A stretch of DNA of 40,971 bases from Collinsella aerofaciens (GTDB lineage: Bacteria > Actinomycetota > Coriobacteriia > Coriobacteriales > Coriobacteriaceae), in contig NZ_JAHONA010000020.1 of NCBI RefSeq assembly GCF_019131995.1, forward strand, positions 1 through 40,971, in the 5' to 3' direction. Positions 8,193 to 16,451 of the stretch are shown here, piece by piece (the stretch's first letter is position 1; every line of letters starts with the position of its first letter). The translations under genes and the position numbers were made by a program. The notes beneath the pieces were generated by a model, which worked only from the letters and a program-made list of their open reading frames with translations, was not told where the DNA came from and did not search any database.

Positions 8193-9818
8193 CTACTCCT
8201 TATCAAACGAAACGTCGGCGACGGGAAGCTCAATCGTAAAGACCGAGCCGTGCGGGTCCGCCGCGGCAACCTCTATGCTACCGCCATGCGCCAGCGCAAT
8301 GGAGCGGCAGAGCGAAAGACCCAGGCCCACGCTGCGATGGCTGTCGGCAAGACCGTGGTTGGCGGTGTAGAACGACTCAAAGATTCGCTCGCGGTCCTCG
8401 GGCGCAATGCCCGGACCATCATCGGCCACCGAGCACGCCACGCGTCCATCGTCGACGCTAATCGAAATCATGATATGCGAGCCCGCGGGCGTATAGGTGA
8501 TGGCGTTGTTCACCAGATTGACCACCAGCTGCACCATCAGGCGCGCATCGACGTTGACGAGCGCCGGCTCATCGCACGCCACCACCTTAAGGTCGTGCTC
8601 GCGCACGGCAGGGTTCACGTGGCGCAGCGCCTCCTCCACGATATCGTCCATGAGCTCGAGCGTGGTCGACAGGCGCATACCGCCGCCCTCGAGCTTGGTG
8701 ATGGCGAGCAGGTTCTCGACGGTGGCGTTGAGCCATTGCGCATCCGAGCGAATGGACAAGAGCAGGCCGCGGCGCGTTTGGGCGTCGAGCACGGCGGTGC
8801 CGGTCGAGCCCTGGTCGAGCAGCACATCGGCATTACCCGAAATACTGGTGAGCGGCGTGCGCAGGTCGTGCGAGATGGAGCGCAGCAGGTTGGCGCGCAG
8901 CTGCTCATTTTTGGCGAGCACCGCCGCCTCCTCACGGGCCTCCATGGCACGAGCGCGATCGAGTGCCAGCTCGCCTTCGCTCACGATGGCATCGGCAAGT
9001 GTCCGTTCCTCGTGTGTTAGCACATCGGGCTCGGCAACGATAGCCAGCACGCCCACCACCGAGGCGGGGTCGCCCGAGCGCACGAAGCCGTCGCCTGTGC
9101 GAACCGTCAGGTAGATGCCATAAAACGCCGAACCGCCAAACGTGGCGTCGAGCGGCGTTCCCACGTAGGCGGACGCCGAGAGCCTCGGCGGCATCTGCGG
9201 CGGCAGCTCGTGCACCGGGGCGGCATCGCCCACGGCCGTGTACGTCGCACGCGGCAGCAGGTCATCGCCCTCGGCGTCGGCGCTGTACCACACAACCGGA
9301 CAGCCCGAAAGACGCGCCAGCTGCGTGGCCATGGCGTGAACGATCTGATGCTGATCGGCGCACCGCTGCAGCATGCGGTTGGTCTCGAGCACCATATGCG
9401 TGCGGCGGTCGCTGGCGGCAGCCTGTGCCAAGGCGCGGCGCAGGGCCAACGCAATCGAGCTCGACACAAGCGAAACCACGAACATGATGAAGAACATGCC
9501 GGGATAGCCGCGGTCGATAAGCGACAGCGAGTAGCGCGGGTCGACAAACAAAAAGTTGTAGAGCGCCACGGCGGCAGCCGAGCTCAGCAAGCAATACAGG
9601 CGACTCCAGGTAAAGAATGCGCACAGCTGAACGGCGAACACATAGACGATCATGATGCTCGGCGCGAGACCCGGATGGTCGAGCAGCGCGCCCACAATCG
9701 TCGCCGCGACCAGCAGCCCCACCGATACGCAGGCGTCATACAGAGGAGTGCGGCGCGTCAGCGTTGTGCGCCGCCACCAAAAGCTATCGGCAATATCGCC
9801 GTCCGTACGGACGTCCAT
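8193..9818 (-). CDS. kdpD: KdpD-like sensor histidine kinase lacking the N-terminal KdpD domain
   Basis: This membrane histidine kinase has 541 residues. After about 25 residues come four transmembrane segments of the DUF4118 type (about 27-115), then a GAF-like region, HisKA with phosphoacceptor His317 (SISHDLRTPL), N box NLVNNAITYTP and G boxes DDGPGIAPEDRERIF and GLGLSLCRSIALAHGG. E. coli KdpD is about 890 residues. Its N-terminal ATP-binding osmosensing domain and universal-stress domain are absent here. GAGAGGGG precedes the ATG at 9818. It is co-transcribed with the KdpE-like regulator and lies downstream of kup. Sensing of potassium or turgor is inferred from family and neighbours. Confidence 0.88.
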   Translation of the reverse strand: MDVRTDGDIADSFWWRRTTLTRRTPLYDACVSVGLLVAATIVGALLDHPGLAPSIMIVYVFAVQLCAFFTWSRLYCLLSSAAAVALYNFLFVDPRYSLSLIDRGYPGMFFIMFVVSLVSSSIALALRRALAQAAASDRRTHMVLETNRMLQRCADQHQIVHAMATQLARLSGCPVVWYSADAEGDDLLPRATYTAVGDAAPVHELPPQMPPRLSASAYVGTPLDATFGGSAFYGIYLTVRTGDGFVRSGDPASVVGVLAIVAEPDVLTHEERTLADAIVSEGELALDRARAMEAREEAAVLAKNEQLRANLLRSISHDLRTPLTSISGNADVLLDQGSTGTAVLDAQTRRGLLLSIRSDAQWLNATVENLLAITKLEGGGMRLSTTLELMDDIVEEALRHVNPAVREHDLKVVACDEPALVNVDARLMVQLVVNLVNNAITYTPAGSHIMISISVDDGRVACSVADDGPGIAPEDRERIFESFYTANHGLADSHRSVGLGLSLCRSIALAHGGSIEVAAADPHGSVFTIELPVADVSFDKE

Positions 9819-9845
9819 CAGCGTCCCGCCCCTCTCTCAAAAACA

Positions 9846-9900
9846 AAAACCACCACAAAGGGGACAGGCACCCTTGTGGTGGTTTCCCCTTGTGGTGGTT
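9846..9900. repeat. Nested hairpin with duplicated right arm
   Basis: The left arm AACCACCACAAAGGGG (9848-9863) can pair with either of two direct repeats, CCCTTGTGGTGGTT at 9871-9884 or 9887-9900. The middle reads GGGACAGGCACCC. The hairpin at 12347-12379 has a similar centre (AAAGGACTGTCCCC). Both lie in gaps of the potassium operon region. The two mutually exclusive pairings could modulate read-through into the kinase gene; that is inference. Confidence 0.6.
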
Positions 9901-9931
9901 CCAAGTGTAAAGCCTTTGCAACCTGCGGTCG

Positions 9932-10126
9932 TTAGACAAACAGCACGTGCGCGAGCAGTGCGCACACGCACGCCGCGACAAGCACCGTCACCACGATCGA
10001 AATCACGCGGTCGGCCATATCCATGTTGGCCCGATTCGTAAAGAACCGATCTTCGGCAGCATCGGCGCGTATCTCATGCACCAGCTCGGTCGCAAGATCG
10101 CAACCGTCAAGCACCTTTGCATCCAT
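9932..10126 (-). CDS. Small single-pass membrane protein between kup and kdpD
   Basis: This 64-residue protein has a soluble acidic N-terminal half (MDAKVLDGCDLATELVHEIR) and one C-terminal transmembrane segment (VISIVVTVLVAACVCALLAHVLFV). A strong GGGAGGAAA ribosome binding site precedes the ATG at 10126, and the same sequence, GGGAGGAAACC, precedes kup. I recognise no family. Its place between the Kup transporter and the sensor kinase, all on one strand, suggests an accessory subunit or small regulator of the transporter or kinase. That is inference from context only. Confidence 0.7.
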   Translation of the reverse strand: MDAKVLDGCDLATELVHEIRADAAEDRFFTNRANMDMADRVISIVVTVLVAACVCALLAHVLFV

Positions 10127-10195
10127 GGTTTCCTCCCAGGACTCAATCCCCGTCAATACAAACCCGCCCGTTCGCAGACAAACCTCGAGCGTCGA

Positions 10196-12223
10196 CTACG
10201 GCCGCTCGTTGGGAGCCAGGCGCTGCATCTTATTCACGGCCTTGAACTTGGTGAACAGCGGCACGTACTCAAAGCTCACGTTGGAGTTCTCCAGGCCGTA
10301 CCAACGCGCGGGCGTGCCGGCGGCGCGGCGGATGATGTACTTGAGCGTGATGGCCGTACGCTCGCTGGGCTCCACATCGCTTTCGGGCGCCAGAAGCTTA
10401 CGGATCAGGACGAACTTGAACGTGCCGATGTTACCCGGATCCTTGTAGACCGAGTAGTCATGCGTCTGCGGCGGCAGCTCGCCGGTGGCAGCCAGGTCCT
10501 GAACGACCTGACGCAGGTAGGCATTGACGCGCTGGTTGATCTTGTAGCCCAGGTACAGATGCACGCGGAACACGTAGTCGGTGCCGAACGTCTCGACCGA
10601 ATAGGCAAAGGTATGCGGTTCGTCCATGGTCTCGACGTTCACAAACCACCAGGCGCGAGCGCGCTTGGGATGCTTGTCCAGAATCGAGTAGACGATGTCG
10701 CGGTCGATGTAGTCGGTATGGGTGTCCTTGGTCAGGTACACGATGTTGTCGCTCAGGCGCTCGTAGCGATCGTCATCGCGCAGGCGCTTGAGCTGCGGCA
10801 GGTAGCTGCGCAGCGGCAGCAGCGTAAACTGGCGCTGCTCAACAGCCGTACCGTTGTACCAGCACACCATGATGCCCATGATGAGCGCGGCCATGAGGAT
10901 GGTGAAGTAGCCGCCGTGGAAGAACTTGGTGAGCGAGCTCACGAAGAAGAAGCCTTCGAGCAAAAGGAAGAAGGCCGCGAAGATCCACGGAGCAACCTTG
11001 AGCTTGCGCTCCTCGTGCAGGTAGAAGAAGAGCAGCAGCGTGGTGCACATCATAGTCAGCGTAATGGCAAGGCCGTAGGCGGCTTCCATATGCGCCGAGT
11101 TCTGGAACAGCAGCACCACGATGACGCAGCCGACAAGCATGACGTTGTTGACCATGGGGATGTAGAGCTGGCCCTTGGTCTCGGCAGGGTAGAAGACCTG
11201 CATGTGCGGCATGAGGTCCAGACGGCTGGCCTCGGACACCAGCGAGAATGCGCCGGTGATGAGCGCCTGCGAGGCAATGATGGCCGCGACGGTGGAAAGG
11301 CCTACGGCAAACGGACGCAGGCCCGGGGCGAGCATCTGGTAGAACGGGTTGAGGTCGGCAATGCCCATGAGCTCGGGGTTGGCAGCGTTGTTCATAAGCC
11401 AAGCGCCCTGGCCCATATAGGAAAGCAGCAGGCAGCACTTAACGAACGGCCAGGTAGCGTAGATGTTGCCGCGGCCGACGTGGCCCATGTCGGAGTAGAG
11501 CGCCTCGGCACCGGTGGTGGCGAGGAAGCAGCTGCCCAGAATCATGATGCCCGCGTGGTTGTTGGGGCTCAGCAAAAAGGCGATGCCGCGCACCGGGTTG
11601 AGGCACAGCAGCACGGCGGGGTGCTGGAAGACAAAGAACAGACCCGTGCCGCCCAGGAACAGGAACCACAGCGTCATGATGGGGCCAAAGGCGTGACCGA
11701 TCTTGGCCGTACCGATACGTTGTACCAAGAAGAGCGCGATGATGATGGCAAGCGTGATGGCCACGACACGGCCCTGATCGTCACCCAACACAGCATGGAC
11801 CGCCGGGATGGTGCGCAGGCCCTCGATGGCCGTGGTAACGGTAACGGCGGGCGTCAGGATGCCGTCAGCGAGCAATGCGGCGCCGCCCAGCATGGCGGGG
11901 ATGATGAGCCACTTGCCGCAGCGCTTGACCAGGCTGTACAGGGCAAAGATACCGCCCTCGCCGTGGTTGTCGGCGCGCAGCGAGATCAGCACGTACTTGA
12001 CGGTCGTCAGCAGCGTGACCGTCCACACGACAAGGGAGAGCGCACCAAGCACGAACTCCTCCGTGACGCTTCCGATGCCGCCGTTGCCGGCAACGAGCGC
12101 CTTGGTTACATACATAGGGCTGGTGCCGATATCGCCGTACACCACGCCCAGCGTGACGAGCATCGCCGAGATGCTCACAGGAATCGCAGCGTGCGAGGCT
12201 GCCTCCTTGGCCTTTTGTTCCAT
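10196..12223 (-). CDS. kup: Kup-family potassium uptake protein
   Basis: This 675-residue integral membrane protein of the KUP/HAK family imports K+ with protons. The family signature GVVYGDIGTSPMY lies near residue 28. About twelve hydrophobic segments follow, then a hydrophilic C-terminal domain of about 200 residues as in E. coli Kup (622). The ATG at 12223 is chosen because GGGAGG sits 10 nt upstream; a TTG further out lies inside that ribosome binding site. A perfect TATAAT is 36 bp upstream. The gene heads an operon with a small membrane protein and a KdpDE-like system, an arrangement that suggests local potassium control. No ydaO-type c-di-AMP riboswitch fits in the short leader. Confidence 0.93.
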   Translation of the reverse strand: MEQKAKEAASHAAIPVSISAMLVTLGVVYGDIGTSPMYVTKALVAGNGGIGSVTEEFVLGALSLVVWTVTLLTTVKYVLISLRADNHGEGGIFALYSLVKRCGKWLIIPAMLGGAALLADGILTPAVTVTTAIEGLRTIPAVHAVLGDDQGRVVAITLAIIIALFLVQRIGTAKIGHAFGPIMTLWFLFLGGTGLFFVFQHPAVLLCLNPVRGIAFLLSPNNHAGIMILGSCFLATTGAEALYSDMGHVGRGNIYATWPFVKCCLLLSYMGQGAWLMNNAANPELMGIADLNPFYQMLAPGLRPFAVGLSTVAAIIASQALITGAFSLVSEASRLDLMPHMQVFYPAETKGQLYIPMVNNVMLVGCVIVVLLFQNSAHMEAAYGLAITLTMMCTTLLLFFYLHEERKLKVAPWIFAAFFLLLEGFFFVSSLTKFFHGGYFTILMAALIMGIMVCWYNGTAVEQRQFTLLPLRSYLPQLKRLRDDDRYERLSDNIVYLTKDTHTDYIDRDIVYSILDKHPKRARAWWFVNVETMDEPHTFAYSVETFGTDYVFRVHLYLGYKINQRVNAYLRQVVQDLAATGELPPQTHDYSVYKDPGNIGTFKFVLIRKLLAPESDVEPSERTAITLKYIIRRAAGTPARWYGLENSNVSFEYVPLFTKFKAVNKMQRLAPNERP

Positions 12224-12258
12224 AAGCCGGTTTCCTCCCAACTTTAATGTTCGAAGGG

Positions 12259-12289
12259 ATTATAGGTAATCGGCCCATGTTTTAATGCA
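12259..12289 (-). promoter_or_regulatory. Candidate kup promoter
   Basis: A perfect TATAAT -10 box occupies 12259-12264 on the minus strand, 36 bp before the kup start. The -35 region is weak: CATTAA at 17 bp spacing or TGCATT at 19 bp. Confidence 0.55.
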
Positions 12290-12346
12290 CTGTTTTCCCA
12301 GCTAGATAAAGATTTATACAGTCTTTAGGCTACCGCGGCGATATGA

Positions 12347-12379
12347 AATGTGACAAAAGGACTGTCCCCTTGTCACATT
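12347..12379. repeat. TGTGACAA hairpin with GTCCCC core
   Basis: AATGTGACAA (12347-12356) pairs with TTGTCACATT (12370-12379) around AAGGACTGTCCCC. It lies just past the stop codon of the nitroreductase gene, which ends at 12382 on the minus strand, and ahead of kup. Its position suits a 3'-end structure for the nitroreductase transcript. The centre is like that of the 9846-9900 hairpin. Confidence 0.6.
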
Positions 12380-12381
12380 CG

Positions 12382-13257
12382 TCATTTTCCGAGCCAGTTT
12401 TTGAACCACCATTCCATGGATCGGCTCATCTCGGCCATAAAGGGACTGGTGTGTTTGCGGGTGTAGATATCCACCACGCGCTCGCCCACCTCGCGGGCGT
12501 GCGGACGGAACATCGCATCCATCTCGGCCACCTGAGCATCCATAGTCGCGGCATCGGCGCGGCAGTAGCGCTCCTCGTGCACCAGGTTCACCACGGGGTG
12601 CGCGATCGCCGGACGCTCCTTACGGGGCGTGCCGATGATGAGCATCGACAGCGGCATGGTATAGGGCGGCAGATCGAGCAGCTCGGCAACTTCCTCGGCA
12701 TTCTCGACGATATCACCGATATAGCAGCTCCCCAGCCCCAGGGCCTCGGCGGCAACCACGGCGTTTTGCGCGGCGATCACGGCGTCCTGCGCCGCAATGG
12801 CAAAGTCGCCCAGACCCGGTGCACGACGGGGAGACTTGCCCGTACGCTCTACAAACTCGGGCTCAAAGCAACCCACATGCTCAAACAGATCGATCCACTT
12901 GGCATAATCGACCACAAATATTAGTGCCCAGGGCGCCTTGGCGATCATGGGCTGGTGGTCGCACAGGTCGGCCAGGCGGTCGAGCGTAGCCTGCTCGCGG
13001 ATGCTCACGATGGAATACATCATCATGGCACCCGCCGACGGCGCACGGCTCGCCGCGTGCAGAATCGCCGCCCGCTGCTCGTCGGTCACCGCCACGTGAC
13101 GGTCGTCGTCATCACGCGCGAAGGCACGCGTAGACGAGCGATGCTCCAAGATGTCCAGCACCGCATTGCCCGTGGTCTCGACCGGGTAGCCGTTCGTATC
13201 CACGCCCGCAGCTCCGCCGCAGTACTCGGCACCCGTCATACAAACCTGCTCGCCCAT
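12382..13257 (-). CDS. Nitroreductase-family flavoprotein
   Basis: This 291-residue cytosolic protein fits the FMN-dependent nitroreductase fold. The FMN-binding start is ILEHRSSTRAF (residues ~36-46). SRAPSAGAMMMYSIV follows, then the mid-protein AVVAAEALGLGSCYIGDI, a hallmark of the family, and MLIIGTPRKERP. It is longer than typical members (about 200), owing to extra residues at both ends, including a glycine-rich N-terminus and a C-terminal helical tail. GAGGA precedes the ATG at 13257. It is divergent from the LtaS-like gene, sharing a 214-bp intergenic region. The substrate is unknown; NAD(P)H-dependent reduction of nitroaromatics or quinones is the family norm. Confidence 0.87.
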   Translation of the reverse strand: MGEQVCMTGAEYCGGAAGVDTNGYPVETTGNAVLDILEHRSSTRAFARDDDDRHVAVTDEQRAAILHAASRAPSAGAMMMYSIVSIREQATLDRLADLCDHQPMIAKAPWALIFVVDYAKWIDLFEHVGCFEPEFVERTGKSPRRAPGLGDFAIAAQDAVIAAQNAVVAAEALGLGSCYIGDIVENAEEVAELLDLPPYTMPLSMLIIGTPRKERPAIAHPVVNLVHEERYCRADAATMDAQVAEMDAMFRPHAREVGERVVDIYTRKHTSPFMAEMSRSMEWWFKNWLGK

Positions 13258-13471
13258 AGCTCTATCCTCGCCATTTCTTTAAGAAGCCTTTACGTTTCCG
13301 TGTAATTCCCGTCCATTATCGCGCAGGTCGCCACTACATTGCGCTACATCGCCACACGCGCGCGTTAATATGGCTGGTTGTTGTGCGCAGCCACCAATTG
13401 CTGCGCATATCTTGGTAACAATCGGGTAAATCCCCGCTTTCGTAGGTTTTGCATTTGTGAGGAGTTTCAGC

Positions 13472-15772
13472 ATGTTCGCTGCCGCCATCTCGCTCGTCGG
13501 TCTTGCGGCGACCGTCTACCTTGTCTTGCGCGAGGCCAAGGCCATTCGCGCTCAGTCGGGCACCGTTGCCAAAAGCGCTCTTGGGTGGAGCGTCGCCTTC
13601 GGCCTGTTCCAGCTCTTTTTGACCATTTGGGGCGCCATTGGCCTCGTCGCCCAAAACGAGCCGCTCGCCTTTGTGATGCTCATTCTGACCAATGCCATTC
13701 TCACCGGTTGCGCCTGGGCCAGCATCGCCCGCGCCCGCATCGCTCCGCGCGTCTTTGCATTCGCCGAGCCCGACGCCCCCGCCCCCACCGGCAAGCTTGC
13801 CCGCCTGCGCGGCGCCTTCGTGGGCAAACCGCTCGTCGCGGCCGTCCTGTGCTTGCTGCTCGCCGGCGTCTTTGCGCTGCTGGGCATGGAGGTATCGTCC
13901 AACCACGACTTTACCTGGGTCTACCCTCTGTGCATCCTGCTCGAGTGGGCCATCATCACCACACTCATGGTCGGCCTGTTCTTCCTGTTCCAGCGCCACG
14001 GCGCAGCTCCCGCGGTCCTGGCCTTTGCCCTCTTTGTCCTGGGCATTGCCGAGTTCTTCGTCATAACGTTTAAATCCATGCCCATCCAGCCGGGCGACCT
14101 TTCGGCCATTTCCACCGCCGCCGCGGTCGCCGGCACCGGCTACACCTTCTCGATCTCACTGTTCTGCGTGCTGTCCATGGGCTTTACCGCCATCGCCATG
14201 CTGCTATGCGAGTACGCCGGCCTGGTGGCACCGCACCGTCAGAAGGGCGCCGCCAACGCCAAGCGCATGCTGCTCACCAACCTGCTCGTCGCCGTGCTGT
14301 GCCTGGGCGGCGTGACCGCGCACGTCACGCTTATCGACTACTACAACACCCTCGGCATCACCGTCTACACCTGGCGCCCGCTCGAGAGCTACTGGCGCGA
14401 GGGCTACCTGCCCGCTTTCATTAGCGCAGCGCAGTCCATCAAGCCGCCCAAACCCGCCGACTACTCCGTCGACGATGCCAAGGCCACGCTCAAAAAGTAC
14501 GCCAAGGCCTACGACAAGTCCGACGCCGCCAAGAGCGACGAGCGCGCCGCCGCAAAGGAGCAGTTCGACAGCGAGAAGCCCACGGTCATCGCCATCATGA
14601 ATGAGACCTTCTCGGACCTGTCCATCTACCAGAACATGCGCGCCGGCTACGAGGGTCCGCAGTACTTTAAGAACCTGTCCAACTGTCTCAGTCGCGGCAA
14701 GCTCTATGTGAGCGCCTACGGCGGCGGTACCGCCAATACCGAGTTTGAGTTTATGACCGGCAACTCCATGGCCAACCTGGGCTCGGGCGTGTACCCCTAC
14801 ACCATCTACAACATGGAAACGACCGGGAATCTGGCAGAGCAGTTCAAATCGCTCGGCTATTCCACCACGGCCATGCATCCCAACCACGCGACCAACTGGA
14901 ACCGCGAGAACGTCTACAAGGACTTTGGCTTTGACCAGTTCCTGTCCATCAACGATTTCCAGGGAGCCGATACCCTGCGCGGCATGGTGACCGACCAAGC
15001 TACCTACGACAAGATTCTTGAGCTGCTGGACCAGAACGCCGATCCGCAGTTTATCTTCGACGTGACCATGCAGAACCACTCGGGCTACGACACGGGCCTG
15101 CTGCCGGTCGACAAGCAGATGCATCTGAATATCGACACGACCGACCTGGACGCCAAGACCGTCGAGGACGGCACGCTGTCCGATGTCGACGAGTATGTCT
15201 CGTGCATCGAGCAGTCCGACCAGGCACTGCACTACTTCCTCAATGCTCTGAGCAAGCTCGACCGCAAGGTTGTCGTGGTGTTCTGGGGCGATCACCAGCC
15301 GTTCTTCCCGTCCAAGTTCAACGATAGGTGGTTTACCGGCGAGGACGACGCCACCCACCAGGAGCGCTTGTGGCAGACCGATTACATCATCTGGGCCAAC
15401 TACGACGTTGCCGGCTGCGACCAGACGAGTGAGGTCGACGACCTGTCCACCAACTACCTGTCCACGCAACTCATGCAGCTGATCGGTGCCCCGCTGACCG
15501 ACTACCAGAAGGCGCACATGACGCTGCGCGAGTCGCTGCCCGCCATCAACTCGGTGGGCTACGAGGACGCCAGCCTGCGCTGGGCACTCTCCTCCAACGT
15601 CACCGGTGACGACGCCGCCGCAGCAGCCGCCACCAAGGCGCGCAAGGATTACGCCAAGATGCAATACTACGAGATGTTCCGCGACGGCAAGAACGTCTAT
15701 ACGGAGCACTTCCAGACCGAGGCCAACGAGACCGACCCCAACCTGGCACCGGGCACGACCAAGATCAAGTAG
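13472..15772 (+). CDS. LtaS-like phosphoglycerol transferase / sulfatase-family membrane protein
   Basis: This 766-residue membrane enzyme has an N-terminal block of transmembrane segments (to about residue 290) and an extracellular alkaline-phosphatase-superfamily domain. Relatives polymerise glycerol phosphate for lipoteichoic acid or modify cell-surface glycans. Catalytic landmarks are NETFSD (metal ligand Glu378), GGGTANTEFEF with Thr420 as likely nucleophile, MQNHSGYD, and FWGDHQPF (Asp607, His608). The ATG at 13472 follows GAGGAG at 7 nt; a GTG at 13457 overlaps that ribosome binding site. It stands alone on the plus strand. Its stop codon is the border of composite element 1. Whether it makes teichoic acid or another polymer cannot be told. 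Confidence 0.88.
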   Translation: MFAAAISLVGLAATVYLVLREAKAIRAQSGTVAKSALGWSVAFGLFQLFLTIWGAIGLVAQNEPLAFVMLILTNAILTGCAWASIARARIAPRVFAFAEPDAPAPTGKLARLRGAFVGKPLVAAVLCLLLAGVFALLGMEVSSNHDFTWVYPLCILLEWAIITTLMVGLFFLFQRHGAAPAVLAFALFVLGIAEFFVITFKSMPIQPGDLSAISTAAAVAGTGYTFSISLFCVLSMGFTAIAMLLCEYAGLVAPHRQKGAANAKRMLLTNLLVAVLCLGGVTAHVTLIDYYNTLGITVYTWRPLESYWREGYLPAFISAAQSIKPPKPADYSVDDAKATLKKYAKAYDKSDAAKSDERAAAKEQFDSEKPTVIAIMNETFSDLSIYQNMRAGYEGPQYFKNLSNCLSRGKLYVSAYGGGTANTEFEFMTGNSMANLGSGVYPYTIYNMETTGNLAEQFKSLGYSTTAMHPNHATNWNRENVYKDFGFDQFLSINDFQGADTLRGMVTDQATYDKILELLDQNADPQFIFDVTMQNHSGYDTGLLPVDKQMHLNIDTTDLDAKTVEDGTLSDVDEYVSCIEQSDQALHYFLNALSKLDRKVVVVFWGDHQPFFPSKFNDRWFTGEDDATHQERLWQTDYIIWANYDVAGCDQTSEVDDLSTNYLSTQLMQLIGAPLTDYQKAHMTLRESLPAINSVGYEDASLRWALSSNVTGDDAAAAAATKARKDYAKMQYYEMFRDGKNVYTEHFQTEANETDPNLAPGTTKIK

Positions 15773-15792
15773 CGGCGCGTCTTAACTGGTTC

Positions 15793-15922
15793 GTCTGCCC
15801 GGCGGCGCGGAATGTGAGGTTCCCTGCTCGGACAGTCCTGCTCGCACGGAGAGCACATTAAGTGCTCTCCGGCTCGTGCGGAACTCGCGATGAACCTTAC
15901 ATTCCGCGCCGGCCGGGCAGAC
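15793..15922 (-). repeat. Class I 3'-end palindrome, copy 1 (inverted)
   Basis: The outer arms 15793-15821 and 15893-15922 pair over nearly 30 bp. The inner hairpin GGAGAGCAC/GTGCTCTCC (15849-15857, 15862-15870) has a 5-nt loop. Relative to copies 2 and 3 the element is inverted. It begins about 20 nt past the stop of the LtaS-like gene, so its orientation relative to the upstream gene is the same as in the other copies. The constant internal-loop strands are ATCGCGAGTTCCGCACG and GCAGGACTGT. The stems differ from copy 2 with compensating changes. Confidence 0.85.
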
Positions 15923-16009
15923 GCCTCGGTGTTGAAACGCGGCTTGTCATGGGGACATCTGCTGAACATATATAAGTTGAAGGCCACGTCATGTGGCCTT
16001 TTTGCATCC

Positions 16010-16362
16010 GGAAACCGTGTCCCAGAATTCTTGTCTGGAATGGGATGCAGTTTCCGCTTGGGACCCGATTGGGAAAGTGTGTCCCACTATTCAGCTGGAT
16101 TCCGGGATGTATTTTCCGGTTGAGGCTCGTTGGGAAAGTGCGTCCCACTTTGGGGGCTGATTCTGGGACGTGGTTTCCGGTTGGCTCTCATTGGGAAAGT
16201 TCATCCCATTTCTCGGCCTAATTATGGGACGCAGTTTCCCGTTGAGGACCCTTTGGGAAAGTGCGTCCCGGTCTGGGCGCTCAAACTGGGATGGATTTTC
16301 CGGATGAGGGCTTGACGGAAAATGTGTCCCATTCCGGGCGCTAATTGTGGGATGCAGTTTCC
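16010..16362. repeat. 31-bp phased alternating motif array 1 (12 motifs)
   Basis: A 15-bp motif close to GGAAAGTGCGTCCCA alternates with its reverse complement. Starts are at 16010, 16041, 16072, 16103, 16133, 16164, 16194, 16225, 16256, 16287, 16317 and 16348, that is steps of 30-31 bp. The 15-16 bp spacers are related to each other, with two alternating types, so the basic unit is a 61-bp tandem repeat with internal dyads. It is not a CRISPR. The array lies between the palindrome after the LtaS-like gene and the terminator of the convergent surface-protein gene. Confidence 0.9.
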
Positions 16363-16386
16363 GCTTGCGGAGTCTCCACTCAACAG

Positions 16387-16425
16387 AAAACCCGGGTGGC
16401 CTGTTTTTTGGCTACCCGGGTTTTT
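16387..16425. terminator. Bidirectional intrinsic terminator
   Basis: AAAACCCGGGTGGCC (16387-16401) pairs with GGCTACCCGGGTTTT (16410-16424) with one mismatch. T-runs follow on both strands. It lies 27 bp past the stop of the LANTG surface-protein gene and would end that transcript and any coming from the repeat side. Confidence 0.85.
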
Positions 16426-16451
16426 GGGTTGTCGATATGTTCGACTGGCTA

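Noticed and set aside
12224..12346. ydaO-type c-di-AMP riboswitch ahead of kup
   Set aside because: The TATAAT box leaves only about 30 nt of leader, too short for the aptamer, and no aptamer motifs are seen.
15890..16315. Small plus- and minus-strand open frames across the phased array and palindrome
   Set aside because: They have no ribosome binding sites, exist only because the repeat has few stops, and differ among the three arrays.
16010..16362. CRISPR array
   Set aside because: The repeats alternate in orientation, are only 15 bp and diverged, the spacers are 15-16 bp and related to each other, and no cas genes are present.
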